From NCBI RefSeq assembly GCF_009906855.1, contig NZ_CP047650.1:2728001-2792000 (forward strand): DNA of 64,000 bases, given 5' to 3'. Position numbers and translations under genes: made by a program. The notes beneath the pieces were generated by a model. The model did not search any database and was not told the origin of the DNA. It saw nothing but the letters and a program-made list of their open reading frames with translations. The DNA comes from Xylophilus rhododendri. GTDB taxonomy: Bacteria > Pseudomonadota > Gammaproteobacteria > Burkholderiales > Burkholderiaceae_C. Shown piece after piece: positions 19,498-27,958 of this stretch. The number at the start of each line of letters is the position of its first letter. Position 1 is the stretch's first letter.

Positions 19498-21585
19498 TTA
19501 ACCTTTCTTGCCCGCGGGCAGGGTGAAGAAGAAGACGGTGCCCGCGCCCGGCTGGGGCGCGTGGCCGAGCTGGCCGCCGTGCTGCTCGATGACGGTGCGG
19601 CACAGGCTCAGGCCCAGGCCCATGCCTTCGCTCTTGGTGGTGAAGAAGGGGGTGAAGAGCTGGGCCTCGACGTCCGGCGCGATGCCGGGGCCGCGGTCGC
19701 ACACGCGAAATTCGAGCCAGTCCCCGCGCGCATCGGGCACGGCCGGGCGGGCGCCGATCTCCAGGATGCGCTGCGGGATCGGCATCTGCGCCATCGCCTG
19801 CATGCCGTTGCGCGCCAGGTTGAGCAGCACCTGCTCGACCATGGTGCGGTCGCACAGCACCGGCGGCAGTCCCGCATCGACCCGGATGCGCACCTCCACG
19901 TTGAGCTTGCGCGCCTGCAGGCCGATCAGCGGCATGACCGCGTCGATCACCGCGCGCGGCGTGATGGCCTCGCGCGACTGGTCGCGCCGCCGCACGAAGT
20001 CGTTGACGCTGCGGATCACCCGTCCCGCCCGCTCGGCCTGCTCGGCGATGCGGTTCATGGCCATGGAGATGTCCTGCACCGTGCCCTGGTCGGGCGCGGC
20101 GCCGCGCGCGTTTTCGTGCGAGAGCAGGTTGAGCGAGCCGGTGGCATAGCTGGAGATGGCCGCCAGCGGCTGGTTGAGTTCGTGGCTCAGCAGCGAGGCC
20201 ATCTCGCCCACCGTGGCCAGGCGCGCCGTGGCCTGCAGCCGCTCGGCGCTGGCGCGCGACAGCTCCTCGATGCGGCGCTGCTCGCTCAGGTCCAGGAAGG
20301 CGCCCATCCAGCCGGTGTGCAGGCCCTGGGCGTTGATCAGCGGCGCCTCGATGATCAGCACCGGAAAACGCGTGCCGTCGCGCCGCATGAAGACCGATTC
20401 CACGCCCTCCTGCGGCGGCGGCGGGGCGTCGCCCGAGATGCGGTAGGCCTGGCGCCGGCGGTTCTCCTCGGCGCGTTCGGGCGGCCAGTAGGGCAGGTCG
20501 CCGTCGTGGCCCAGCAGTTCGTGCGAATCGAAGCCCACCATCTTGCAGAAGGCCGGATTGATGTAGGTGATGCGGCCCTGCAGGTCGCGCGCGCGCAGGC
20601 CGGTGACCAGCGAATCTTCCATCGCCTTGCGAAAGGCCAGGGCCTCGGCCAGGTCGTGCTCGGCCTGCAGGCGGCGCCGGTTGTCCTTGGACAGCAGCAC
20701 CAGCACCGATACCAGGGCGATCGACATGAAGGTGACCAGCGCCGTCAGCACATTGGGGAACACGCTGGGCGCGCCGTGCCAGCTGTCCATGCGCAGCACC
20801 AGGGCGGTGCCCGGCAGGTCGAGCAGCTGGTGCGCGGTGAACAGTCGCGTGCCGCGCCTGGTCGAGCCATGGCGCGCGGCCAGGCGGGTGCCGTCGGGCT
20901 CGGTGAAGGAGATGTCCTGGTGGCGGATGATGTTGGGCCCGACCAGGTCCGACAGGATCTCCTGCAGCGCGAAAGTGGCCACCACATAGCCCGCCGGCTG
21001 CAGGCCGCGCTGCACCGGCACGCAGAGTTCGACCACCTCGAAGCCCAGGCCGTCCTGGCGGCGCATGAAGTAGCTGGGCGAATACATCGGCGTGCCGGTG
21101 CGCCGCGCGGTGGCGCAGGTGAGCGATTCCTCGATGCTGCTGAGCCTTTCGGACTCGCTGCGCAGCGGCGGCGGCCGGTAGGGGCTGTCGATGCCCGAGA
21201 GCAGGCGCAGCGAGCGGTCGCGCGACTCGATGCGCACCAGCTCCCGGCGTTCGCGCAGCAGCTGCCGGGCGGCATCGCTCCAGGCCTCCGGCGGCGCGGC
21301 GGCGCTGGCCGGGCCGGCCGAGGACTGCAGGGCCTGAAGGCTCTGCATGTCGCGGCCCAGGCCCAGGCGGATGTCGGCCACCGCATCGGCCACGTCGCGC
21401 TCCACCCGGCCCTGCACCTGGCTGGCCTCGTAGCGGCCGGCCAGCCAGACCAGGGTGACCAGCATGGACACCACCAGCACGATCAGCACCGGCCACAGCG
21501 ACCAGCGGCGCCAGGCCATGGGCCGGCCGACCGGGAAGAACACTCCCGGCTTCAGACGCGGCAGGCTGATCGGCGAGAAGTTCAT
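19498..21585 (-). CDS. PAS-domain sensor histidine kinase, DctS/FixL type
   Basis: 695 residues. ATG at 21585 (MNFSPISL). A first membrane helix lies at about residues 28-50, an extracytoplasmic sensor region of some 220 residues follows, and a second helix lies near 275-300. A PAS domain with its PAC segment occupies about 325-455. The H-box SHELNQPLAAISS has the phosphoacceptor His468, and the ATPase domain shows NLARNGMQAM, DRGPGIA and GMGLGLSLCRT. The HELNQP form places it with FixL and DctS. The periplasmic sensor suggests detection of a small molecule such as a dicarboxylate; this is inference. It is probably transcribed with the Nit amidase gene 32 bp upstream. Confidence 0.93.
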   Translation of the reverse strand: MNFSPISLPRLKPGVFFPVGRPMAWRRWSLWPVLIVLVVSMLVTLVWLAGRYEASQVQGRVERDVADAVADIRLGLGRDMQSLQALQSSAGPASAAAPPEAWSDAARQLLRERRELVRIESRDRSLRLLSGIDSPYRPPPLRSESERLSSIEESLTCATARRTGTPMYSPSYFMRRQDGLGFEVVELCVPVQRGLQPAGYVVATFALQEILSDLVGPNIIRHQDISFTEPDGTRLAARHGSTRRGTRLFTAHQLLDLPGTALVLRMDSWHGAPSVFPNVLTALVTFMSIALVSVLVLLSKDNRRRLQAEHDLAEALAFRKAMEDSLVTGLRARDLQGRITYINPAFCKMVGFDSHELLGHDGDLPYWPPERAEENRRRQAYRISGDAPPPPQEGVESVFMRRDGTRFPVLIIEAPLINAQGLHTGWMGAFLDLSEQRRIEELSRASAERLQATARLATVGEMASLLSHELNQPLAAISSYATGSLNLLSHENARGAAPDQGTVQDISMAMNRIAEQAERAGRVIRSVNDFVRRRDQSREAITPRAVIDAVMPLIGLQARKLNVEVRIRVDAGLPPVLCDRTMVEQVLLNLARNGMQAMAQMPIPQRILEIGARPAVPDARGDWLEFRVCDRGPGIAPDVEAQLFTPFFTTKSEGMGLGLSLCRTVIEQHGGQLGHAPQPGAGTVFFFTLPAGKKG

Positions 21586-21617
21586 GGTGGCAGGCGCGGC
21601 CCGGCGATCGGCCATGC

Positions 21618-22439
21618 CTACAGCCGGCGGTGGGCCAGCGCCGGCAGGCGCCCGCGCACCGCGGCGAGTTCGGCGATATCGAGTTCGGCCGAGGCGACGC
21701 CCGCGCCGTCCTCGCCGCGTTCGGCCAGCAGACCGCCCCAGGGCCCGATCAGCATCGAATGGCCCCAGGTGCGCCGGCCGTTGGCATGCACGCCGCCCTG
21801 GGCCGCGGCGGCGACGAAGGCCAGGTTCTCCACCGCCCGCGCGCGCAGCAGCAGCTCCCAGTGCGCCTGGCCGGTGACATGGGTGAAGGCCGAGGGCACC
21901 AGCAGCAGATCGCAGCCGGCGGCCGAGTACGCGCGGTAGAGCTCGGGAAACCGCAGGTCGTAGCAGATCGACAGTCCCACCCGCCAGGTGTGGCCGTCGC
22001 GCGAGGGCAGGTCGAACCAGGCCGGTGCGGCGCCGGGCAGCAGGGTGCGGGATTCGTCGTAGGCCTTCTGGCCATCGTCGAAACAAAACAGGTGCATCTT
22101 GTCGTAGCGCGCCACCGCCCGGCCTTCGGGGTTGAACACGGCCAGGGTGTTGGACACCCGTGCCGGCTCGCCGGTGCTCACCGGGAAGCTGCCGCCGGCG
22201 ATCCACAGGCCGAGCTCACGCGCCGCCTCGGAGAGGAATTCCTGGATCTCGCCGCCCTCGCCCCAGGTCTCCTGGATCGCCAGCTTGTCGGTGTCCTGCT
22301 GGCCGAACAGGCAGAAGTATTCGGGCAGCACGGCCAGCTCGGCGCCCTGGCGCGCCGCCTGTTCGAGCAGGCCGCGGGCGCTGGCGAGATTGGCCGGCAG
22401 ATCGGGGCCGGAAACCATTTGCAGGGTGGCGACTTGCAT
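21618..22439 (-). CDS. Nit family carbon-nitrogen hydrolase, probable deaminated glutathione amidase
   Basis: 273 residues of the nitrilase superfamily, Nit1/Nit2 branch. The catalytic triad is visible as Glu40 (LPEYFCLFG), Lys114 (YDKMHLF) and Cys159 (SICYDLRFPELYR). Members of this branch repair deaminated glutathione or hydrolyse omega-amides such as alpha-ketoglutaramate. The bacterial Nit1-like role in metabolite repair is the likeliest. ATG at 22439 starts directly at the first strand (MQVATLQMVSG). It lies 32 bp before the sensor kinase on the same strand, an unusual pairing. The gene across the 155-bp divergent gap is unrecognised. Confidence 0.93.
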   Translation of the reverse strand: MQVATLQMVSGPDLPANLASARGLLEQAARQGAELAVLPEYFCLFGQQDTDKLAIQETWGEGGEIQEFLSEAARELGLWIAGGSFPVSTGEPARVSNTLAVFNPEGRAVARYDKMHLFCFDDGQKAYDESRTLLPGAAPAWFDLPSRDGHTWRVGLSICYDLRFPELYRAYSAAGCDLLLVPSAFTHVTGQAHWELLLRARAVENLAFVAAAAQGGVHANGRRTWGHSMLIGPWGGLLAERGEDGAGVASAELDIAELAAVRGRLPALAHRRL

Positions 22440-22594
22440 GGCGAACTCGGTGGGGTGGAAGGGATGGGGCGGCAGGCGCGATTGTCGCGCGCGCCGGGCG
22501 TGGGGCCTTTCGGCTGCACGGGCGGCCTTGCGCGCGCGGGCCGCGGCCCTGCCGCCGGGGCAGCACACCATGGCCGATTTCGCTGCAGCACACC

Positions 22595-23608
22595 ATGCAT
22601 CCATTGCCACCACCCCGGACTCTCAGCGTGTGGCCCGCCGGCCATCCCGCGCATACGACGATCGACCGCACGGCCCGGGCGGCCCGCCGGCCGACGACCC
22701 CGGCAGCAGCGCACCACGGCCTGCCGCGCGTGCTCGACTGCCTGCTGGGCCTGTGTCCGCGCCGGCCGCGCGGCACGACGGCGCCGGCCCGGTCGCCCGA
22801 CCTGGCGACGATCCCGGTGCCGGCGGCGTCCATCGAACTCAAGGACTTCAGCCCGCCAAGCGGCCCGGCGCCGCAGACCCGCTCCATCCAGGCCACGCGC
22901 CTGCGGGCACCGGCGGGCGATGCCATGTACCGGCTGCTGCCCGCGGGTTTTCGCGAGCGCGACGAACTGCTGGCCTACAGCCTGCCGGGCGTGGATGGCC
23001 GCAAGCGCTATCACGAGCAGCAGAAACCCACGGCCCCGGCCGGACTGGAGATGCTCAACATCCTGACCATGGACTTCAGCGGCCAGGACTTCCGCACCCT
23101 CGGCAGCCGCGGCGAACTCGACACCTTCGTGCTCGCCCGGCACGGCCAGCCCGCCGCCCGCAACTACCGGGACGAGGACCTGCGCGACTTCCACAACCAG
23201 CCCCACGCCGGCCGCACGGAACTCCGCCTGGCCACCGGCAGCCTGCAGCCCGACGGCTCGATGGTCTTCGGCAAGCCCTGCGGCAACGAGCTGGTGCCCG
23301 CGATCAATGCCTCGTCCTCGGTCGGTCTGCGTTTCCTGGTGCGGACGGCCGATGGCCAGCCGCAGCGGCATGCGGTGGTGGTGCGCTGCAACGGCGGCCC
23401 GCTCTACGAGTTGACCGATCCGCGCCAGCGTGTGCCGCGCTACCGCTCGGCAGGTTCGATGCTGACCGCCATCAAGGCCTGGCTGCACGAACTGGGCCTG
23501 CCCGGAGAAACCACCCAGCCCTTCAGCCTGTTCTACCGGGCGCCCCGGCCGGCCTCGCCCGAGCCGGCGGGCCCTGCAGCGACCCTGGCGCGCGCTGGCC
23601 GGTTCTGA
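22595..23608 (+). CDS. Unrecognised protein, 337 residues
   Basis: I do not recognise this protein. From ATG at 22595 it has a disordered, Pro/Arg/Thr-rich N-terminal third (about residues 1-100). A folded-looking remainder follows, with mixed hydrophobic and polar segments such as LEMLNILTMDFSGQDFRTLG and VGLRFLVRTADGQPQ. There is no clear signal peptide, membrane helix or Cys-rich motif, and no obvious ribosome binding site. It stands alone between divergent nit and convergent yhdP (10 bp gap). A disordered N-terminus on a globular domain would suit a secreted effector, but nothing specific shows that. Later starts are possible. Confidence 0.6.
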   Translation: MHPLPPPRTLSVWPAGHPAHTTIDRTARAARRPTTPAAAHHGLPRVLDCLLGLCPRRPRGTTAPARSPDLATIPVPAASIELKDFSPPSGPAPQTRSIQATRLRAPAGDAMYRLLPAGFRERDELLAYSLPGVDGRKRYHEQQKPTAPAGLEMLNILTMDFSGQDFRTLGSRGELDTFVLARHGQPAARNYRDEDLRDFHNQPHAGRTELRLATGSLQPDGSMVFGKPCGNELVPAINASSSVGLRFLVRTADGQPQRHAVVVRCNGGPLYELTDPRQRVPRYRSAGSMLTAIKAWLHELGLPGETTQPFSLFYRAPRPASPEPAGPAATLARAGRF

Positions 23609-23618
23609 GCTGCCTGGA

Positions 23619-26600
23619 TCAGGGCGTGGCCGCGGGCCGGGCCACCTTGACGATGTGCGGCGTCGTCCAGCCGCCGGTGATGTCGAACTCCTGCGTGGCC
23701 GCCTCAATCAGCGGGCCGCGCAGCACCGCCTGGGCCAGGAAGGTGCTCAGGCCGATGGCCGGATTCACCATGGCCGCCAGCAGCGAGGCGGTGCCGGCAT
23801 TGATCTCGGGCACCACCACCACCCGCAGGTTCTGGGTCTCACGGCGGATGTCGGCGCTGCCGTCCATCTGCACGGTGGCGGCCACGCCCTTCATCTCCAG
23901 CTGGTCGGTATGGGCGATGCCGTCGGCGATCTGCACGTCGCCGCGCACATGGTCGAAGGCGAAGCCCTCGCTGAAGACGTCGCGGAAGTCCAGCGTCAGG
24001 CGGCGCGGCAGCGACTGCAGCGAGAGCACGCCCAGCAGCTTGGCCAGGCCGGGATCGGCCTTGAGGAACTGGCCGCTGGCCACATCCAGGTGCAGCTTGC
24101 CGTCCATGGAGGCGTAGTCCGGACTGAAGGGCGAGCCCTGCCAGTCGACCTGGCCGCTCAGCTGGCCGACGCCGCGCGCGATCACGCCGGGCATGCCGAG
24201 CCGGCCGAGCAGCGCGCCGCTGTCGCGCAGGTCGAGGCGGAAATCGAATTCGGTGCGGCGTGGCGTGCCCGGCGCGCGCCGGCCCCAGCGGCCGGTGGCG
24301 GCGAAGGTGGCTTCGGGCATGGCCAGCTGGAGCTTGTCCAGGCGCCATTCGGCGTCGCGGTTGACCGCCTGCACTTCCAGGCGGCCGAGGCGGCGGTCCT
24401 TGAGCTGGAAGTCGTCCACCACGATGTCCAGCGCCGGCAGCGGGCCGGCGGCGGCGGACGAGGCGGGCTGCACGCTGCTGTCGGTGAGGGATTCCACATC
24501 CTGCGCCGCCGTCTCCGGCACCTGCAGCCGCGCCAGCCGGGCATAGACGCGGGCCGGCGCCGCATCGGCCGCCTGGCGGTATTCGAGGTAGCCGCCGAGT
24601 TCGCGTGCGTCGACATTGGCTCGCCACAGTCCGGCCTCGTGCGAACCGCCGACCACCACCTGGTGCAGGGTGCGCCCGGCGGCGGTGAACTCGTCGGCAC
24701 GCAGGGCCAGGGTGTCGGGCAGGTAGTCGGCGGATTCCGAACGCTGCGTGGCGGCGGCCGCATCGGCCGTGCCGGTGCCGGTGCCCGCCTGCTCCGCCAC
24801 CCTGCGCAGCACGGCCCGCCAGGCATCCACGTCCAGCTGCGCCAGATGCACATTGGCGGCCACGCCTTCCGTGGGCAGCGGCTGCTCCTCGCCCGGCTGC
24901 AGGCCGATGGCCAGGCTGCCGGCGATCACCCGCGGCTTGTCGCCTTCGAGCGAGCGCAGGTAACGCACGGCCACCACATCGCCCAGGTCCATGGTGAGTT
25001 CGTCGCGCCGCGTGGCCTCGCCCGGCGCGGCCGGCAGCAGCCGGGTCTGGAAACGCAGCGGCAGGCTGGCTTCTGCGCTCTTGCCCAGGGGGGCGGGCAG
25101 GTCCAGCGCCAGGCCCTGCAGGCTGCTGCTGACGCTGACCTGGGGATGGCCGTCCTCGCTCTCCACCGTCACGCTGTAGCTGGTGCCGCCCTGCGCCGCC
25201 GCCGCCAGCCGGGGCACGGCGCCCAGCTCCGGCGCATCGCGCAGGCCCTCGGCCGTCAGCGTGCCCCGGGCCTGCAGGGACAGCCGGTGCAATGGGGCGC
25301 CCTGGCCATCGACCGCGCCAGGCACCGGCTGCAGGCCGCCTTCGACCTGCAGATCGCCGCCCAGCATGCGCGCCTGCGTGCCGAAGAGCGAGAAGCCGCC
25401 CTCGCTGAAGGCCACCGTGCCGCGCGCCTGGCCCAGCAGCGGCAGCTGCGGCGCCAGGCGCAGGTCGTTGCCGCCCAGCACCACCTCGCCGCGCACCCGG
25501 CTGTCGTGCAGCGCGGCGACCGGCAGCGACAGGCCCAGTTGCAGCTCGGCATTGCCGTCGGCCGTGGCATGCGAAAGGGCGTGGCGTGTCATGCCGGCCA
25601 GCGGCGCCGCGTCCACGATGGCCAGCATCTCGGCCAGCGGACCGCGCGCCCGCGCCTGCACATTCACCACCGTGCGCGACAGGTCGGGAATACGCACGTC
25701 GGCGCGCAGCACCTGCACTTCGCCGGCCAGCAGGGGAGGCGTCTTCGCACTGCGCGGCGCCGGCGGCTCGGCCCCGCGCGCACCGGTCGCCCGCATGGAT
25801 TCGGGGGACTCCAGCCGTCCCGAGGCATTGCGGATCTCCATGCCGCGGCCTTCGAACACCAGCTCGCCCGCCAGCCGCACCAGGGCCGGCCAGGGCAGCG
25901 CGCCTTCATGCTCGATCTCGGGCGGGGCATAGGCGTAGGTCACGTCGCGCAGCCTGGCGGCGATGCGGAACTGGCCCAGCTTGGGATCGTCGAAGGGCAT
26001 GTGCCGCAGGTCGCCCTGGACGCGGAAATCGGCCGAGGTGGCCACGCCGGCGCTGACCGATTCACGCACGTAGTCGCGCGCCTCGGGGGCTATCGATTGC
26101 GGCAGGTAGCGCCAGACGCGGGTGCCGTCGGCGCGTGTCATGTGGCCGGTGAGGTCGAGCACGCCGGGCAGGCGCTGGGCGGGATCGGCCTCGTCGCCGC
26201 TGCGCCAGCTGGCCTGCAGCGCGCCGGCGGCGTCGGCGTTGGCGAACTCCGCATGCGGGACCTGCACCGCCAGGCGGCCGTCGGCGCCGTGCTGCCAGCG
26301 CAGCTCGGCCCTCAGGCTGTCCAGCGGCACGACCGGGTCGGCGAACACACCCGGCACATCGAGCGCACCCGAGCGCACCGCCAGGCTGGCCTTGCCGCCC
26401 GTCTGGTCCAGATCGAAATCGAGGTCCGCGCCGCGGATGCCGGGACGGCCCAGGGGCGGATGCACATGGCGGTGGCCGTGCGGGTCCTGCGCCCGCAGGG
26501 CGGCCTCGACGGCGGCGGCGGCGGCCAGGTGATCGGCGTCGGGCGGGATGCTGGAGACACTCAGGCCGGTGACGCGGCCGCGCGCCGCATAGCGGGTGGC

Positions 26601-27863
26601 CGCGCCCTCCCCGCCTTCCCAATGCGCCGTCAACGATTCGACCAGGCCTTGCGGCGCCCGCTCGGCCAGCAGGCGCTGCGCCTGGGCGCCCAGCGGCAAG
26701 CCGCTGGCGATGCGGGCCAGCTCGGCCAGGTCAAGCCGGTCGGCGCCGATCTCGGTGCGTCCCGGCGCGGCGTTGAGGTGGCGCAGGGACAGGTTGCCGC
26801 CGGGCCATGCATCGCCGTCCGTGGAGACGAAGGCCAGCCGCTCGGTGGCTAGCTCGAAACCCGCCTCGTCACGCCGGCCGGACAGGCGGGCGCTGAACTG
26901 CCGCAGGGCCAGCGGCGCGGGGGCTTCGGCAAAACGCAGGGCCAGGTCCTGCAGCGCGACGTCGGCCGTCACGCCGGAAACGGCGCCGGCATCCAGATCC
27001 GCCCAGGCTTGCAGCGAACCCTTGCCGGCCGCCTCGGACAGGCCGAAGAGCGGCGCGGGCGATGACAGCGAACCCAGGATGCCGGCCAGCTGCGCATGCA
27101 GCCGGCCCAGGTCCACATCCGGCATCCCGGCATAGAACGGCCCCTGCCAGTCGCGCCACTGCCCGGGTCGCAACGACAGCAGCGGCTGGCTGAACTGGCC
27201 GACGAGCGTGACACGGCCGCCCAGTTCGGCCGGCGGCGTCGCGGCGATCCGCATGGCATGGCGCCAGCCGCCGTTGCGCAGCAGCAGTTCGATGTCGGTG
27301 AGGGATTGCGGCGCGGCAGCGCCGGCTTCGTCGGTCCAGCGCAGGGTGCCGTGGCGCACCACCACCTCGGTCTGCGAGAACAGCCAGTCGGCGCCGCGGC
27401 CGCCGCCGGACGGGTCCGGGTGCAGCTCCTGGCCGGCGACGAAAAGCCGGCCATCGGCCGTGCGGCGCACATCGAGTTCGGGGCCCTCGAGATAGAGCTG
27501 CTCGAATCCCAGATGCAGCAGCGAGCGCGGCGACAGCGCGGCCACCACCAGCGGCAGCCTCAACGCGGTTCGGCCTTCGCGGTCCAGCACGGTCACGTCC
27601 GACAGCGCAAAACTCGGCACCAGCCAGCCCGAACGCGCGGTGATCGTGGCGATGCGCACGGGCGCCCCTACAAGGCGCGAGGCCTGCGCCTCGATGCGGG
27701 GACGGTAATCGGCGATTCGCGGCACAATCCAGCCGTGGATCACGCACCATGCGGCCACCAGAGACAACCAGGCGGCCAATAACGACCAGAAGATCCCGCT
27801 TGCCACGGCAGATGCTGCCCTCCAGGCCCGCGCAGGGTTCTTCTTATCGGTCGGTTCAGTCAT
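23619..27863 (-). CDS. yhdP: YhdP family AsmA-like envelope protein
   Basis: 1414 residues, within the large size of the YhdP family (TIGR02099-type). ATG at 27863. One N-terminal inner-membrane helix (about residues 22-46) is followed by a very long periplasmic domain rich in beta strands. These proteins are thought to form bridges that carry phospholipids from the inner to the outer membrane. The C-terminal region (SGQVDWQGSPFSPDYASMDG, then ADIRRETQNLRVVVVPEIN) matches the family's conserved end. It is divergent from glnE with a 95-bp gap, an arrangement I associate with beta-proteobacterial genomes. Confidence 0.93.
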   Translation of the reverse strand: MTEPTDKKNPARAWRAASAVASGIFWSLLAAWLSLVAAWCVIHGWIVPRIADYRPRIEAQASRLVGAPVRIATITARSGWLVPSFALSDVTVLDREGRTALRLPLVVAALSPRSLLHLGFEQLYLEGPELDVRRTADGRLFVAGQELHPDPSGGGRGADWLFSQTEVVVRHGTLRWTDEAGAAAPQSLTDIELLLRNGGWRHAMRIAATPPAELGGRVTLVGQFSQPLLSLRPGQWRDWQGPFYAGMPDVDLGRLHAQLAGILGSLSSPAPLFGLSEAAGKGSLQAWADLDAGAVSGVTADVALQDLALRFAEAPAPLALRQFSARLSGRRDEAGFELATERLAFVSTDGDAWPGGNLSLRHLNAAPGRTEIGADRLDLAELARIASGLPLGAQAQRLLAERAPQGLVESLTAHWEGGEGAATRYAARGRVTGLSVSSIPPDADHLAAAAAVEAALRAQDPHGHRHVHPPLGRPGIRGADLDFDLDQTGGKASLAVRSGALDVPGVFADPVVPLDSLRAELRWQHGADGRLAVQVPHAEFANADAAGALQASWRSGDEADPAQRLPGVLDLTGHMTRADGTRVWRYLPQSIAPEARDYVRESVSAGVATSADFRVQGDLRHMPFDDPKLGQFRIAARLRDVTYAYAPPEIEHEGALPWPALVRLAGELVFEGRGMEIRNASGRLESPESMRATGARGAEPPAPRSAKTPPLLAGEVQVLRADVRIPDLSRTVVNVQARARGPLAEMLAIVDAAPLAGMTRHALSHATADGNAELQLGLSLPVAALHDSRVRGEVVLGGNDLRLAPQLPLLGQARGTVAFSEGGFSLFGTQARMLGGDLQVEGGLQPVPGAVDGQGAPLHRLSLQARGTLTAEGLRDAPELGAVPRLAAAAQGGTSYSVTVESEDGHPQVSVSSSLQGLALDLPAPLGKSAEASLPLRFQTRLLPAAPGEATRRDELTMDLGDVVAVRYLRSLEGDKPRVIAGSLAIGLQPGEEQPLPTEGVAANVHLAQLDVDAWRAVLRRVAEQAGTGTGTADAAAATQRSESADYLPDTLALRADEFTAAGRTLHQVVVGGSHEAGLWRANVDARELGGYLEYRQAADAAPARVYARLARLQVPETAAQDVESLTDSSVQPASSAAAGPLPALDIVVDDFQLKDRRLGRLEVQAVNRDAEWRLDKLQLAMPEATFAATGRWGRRAPGTPRRTEFDFRLDLRDSGALLGRLGMPGVIARGVGQLSGQVDWQGSPFSPDYASMDGKLHLDVASGQFLKADPGLAKLLGVLSLQSLPRRLTLDFRDVFSEGFAFDHVRGDVQIADGIAHTDQLEMKGVAATVQMDGSADIRRETQNLRVVVVPEINAGTASLLAAMVNPAIGLSTFLAQAVLRGPLIEAATQEFDITGGWTTPHIVKVARPAATP

Positions 27864-27958
27864 GTAGATGGGCAGTCGCTCGGCATGTCGGAACCGTTTT
27901 TTTAGACACTCACGCGTTAGTCGTCGTCAAAAAAGTGCATGGCATGTCCTCAGGAATT

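Noticed and set aside
23655..26852. 1065-codon plus-strand frame opposite yhdP
   Set aside because: Shadow frame with repetitive Gln/Arg/Ala/His composition; yhdP has the conserved family C-terminus and N-terminal helix.
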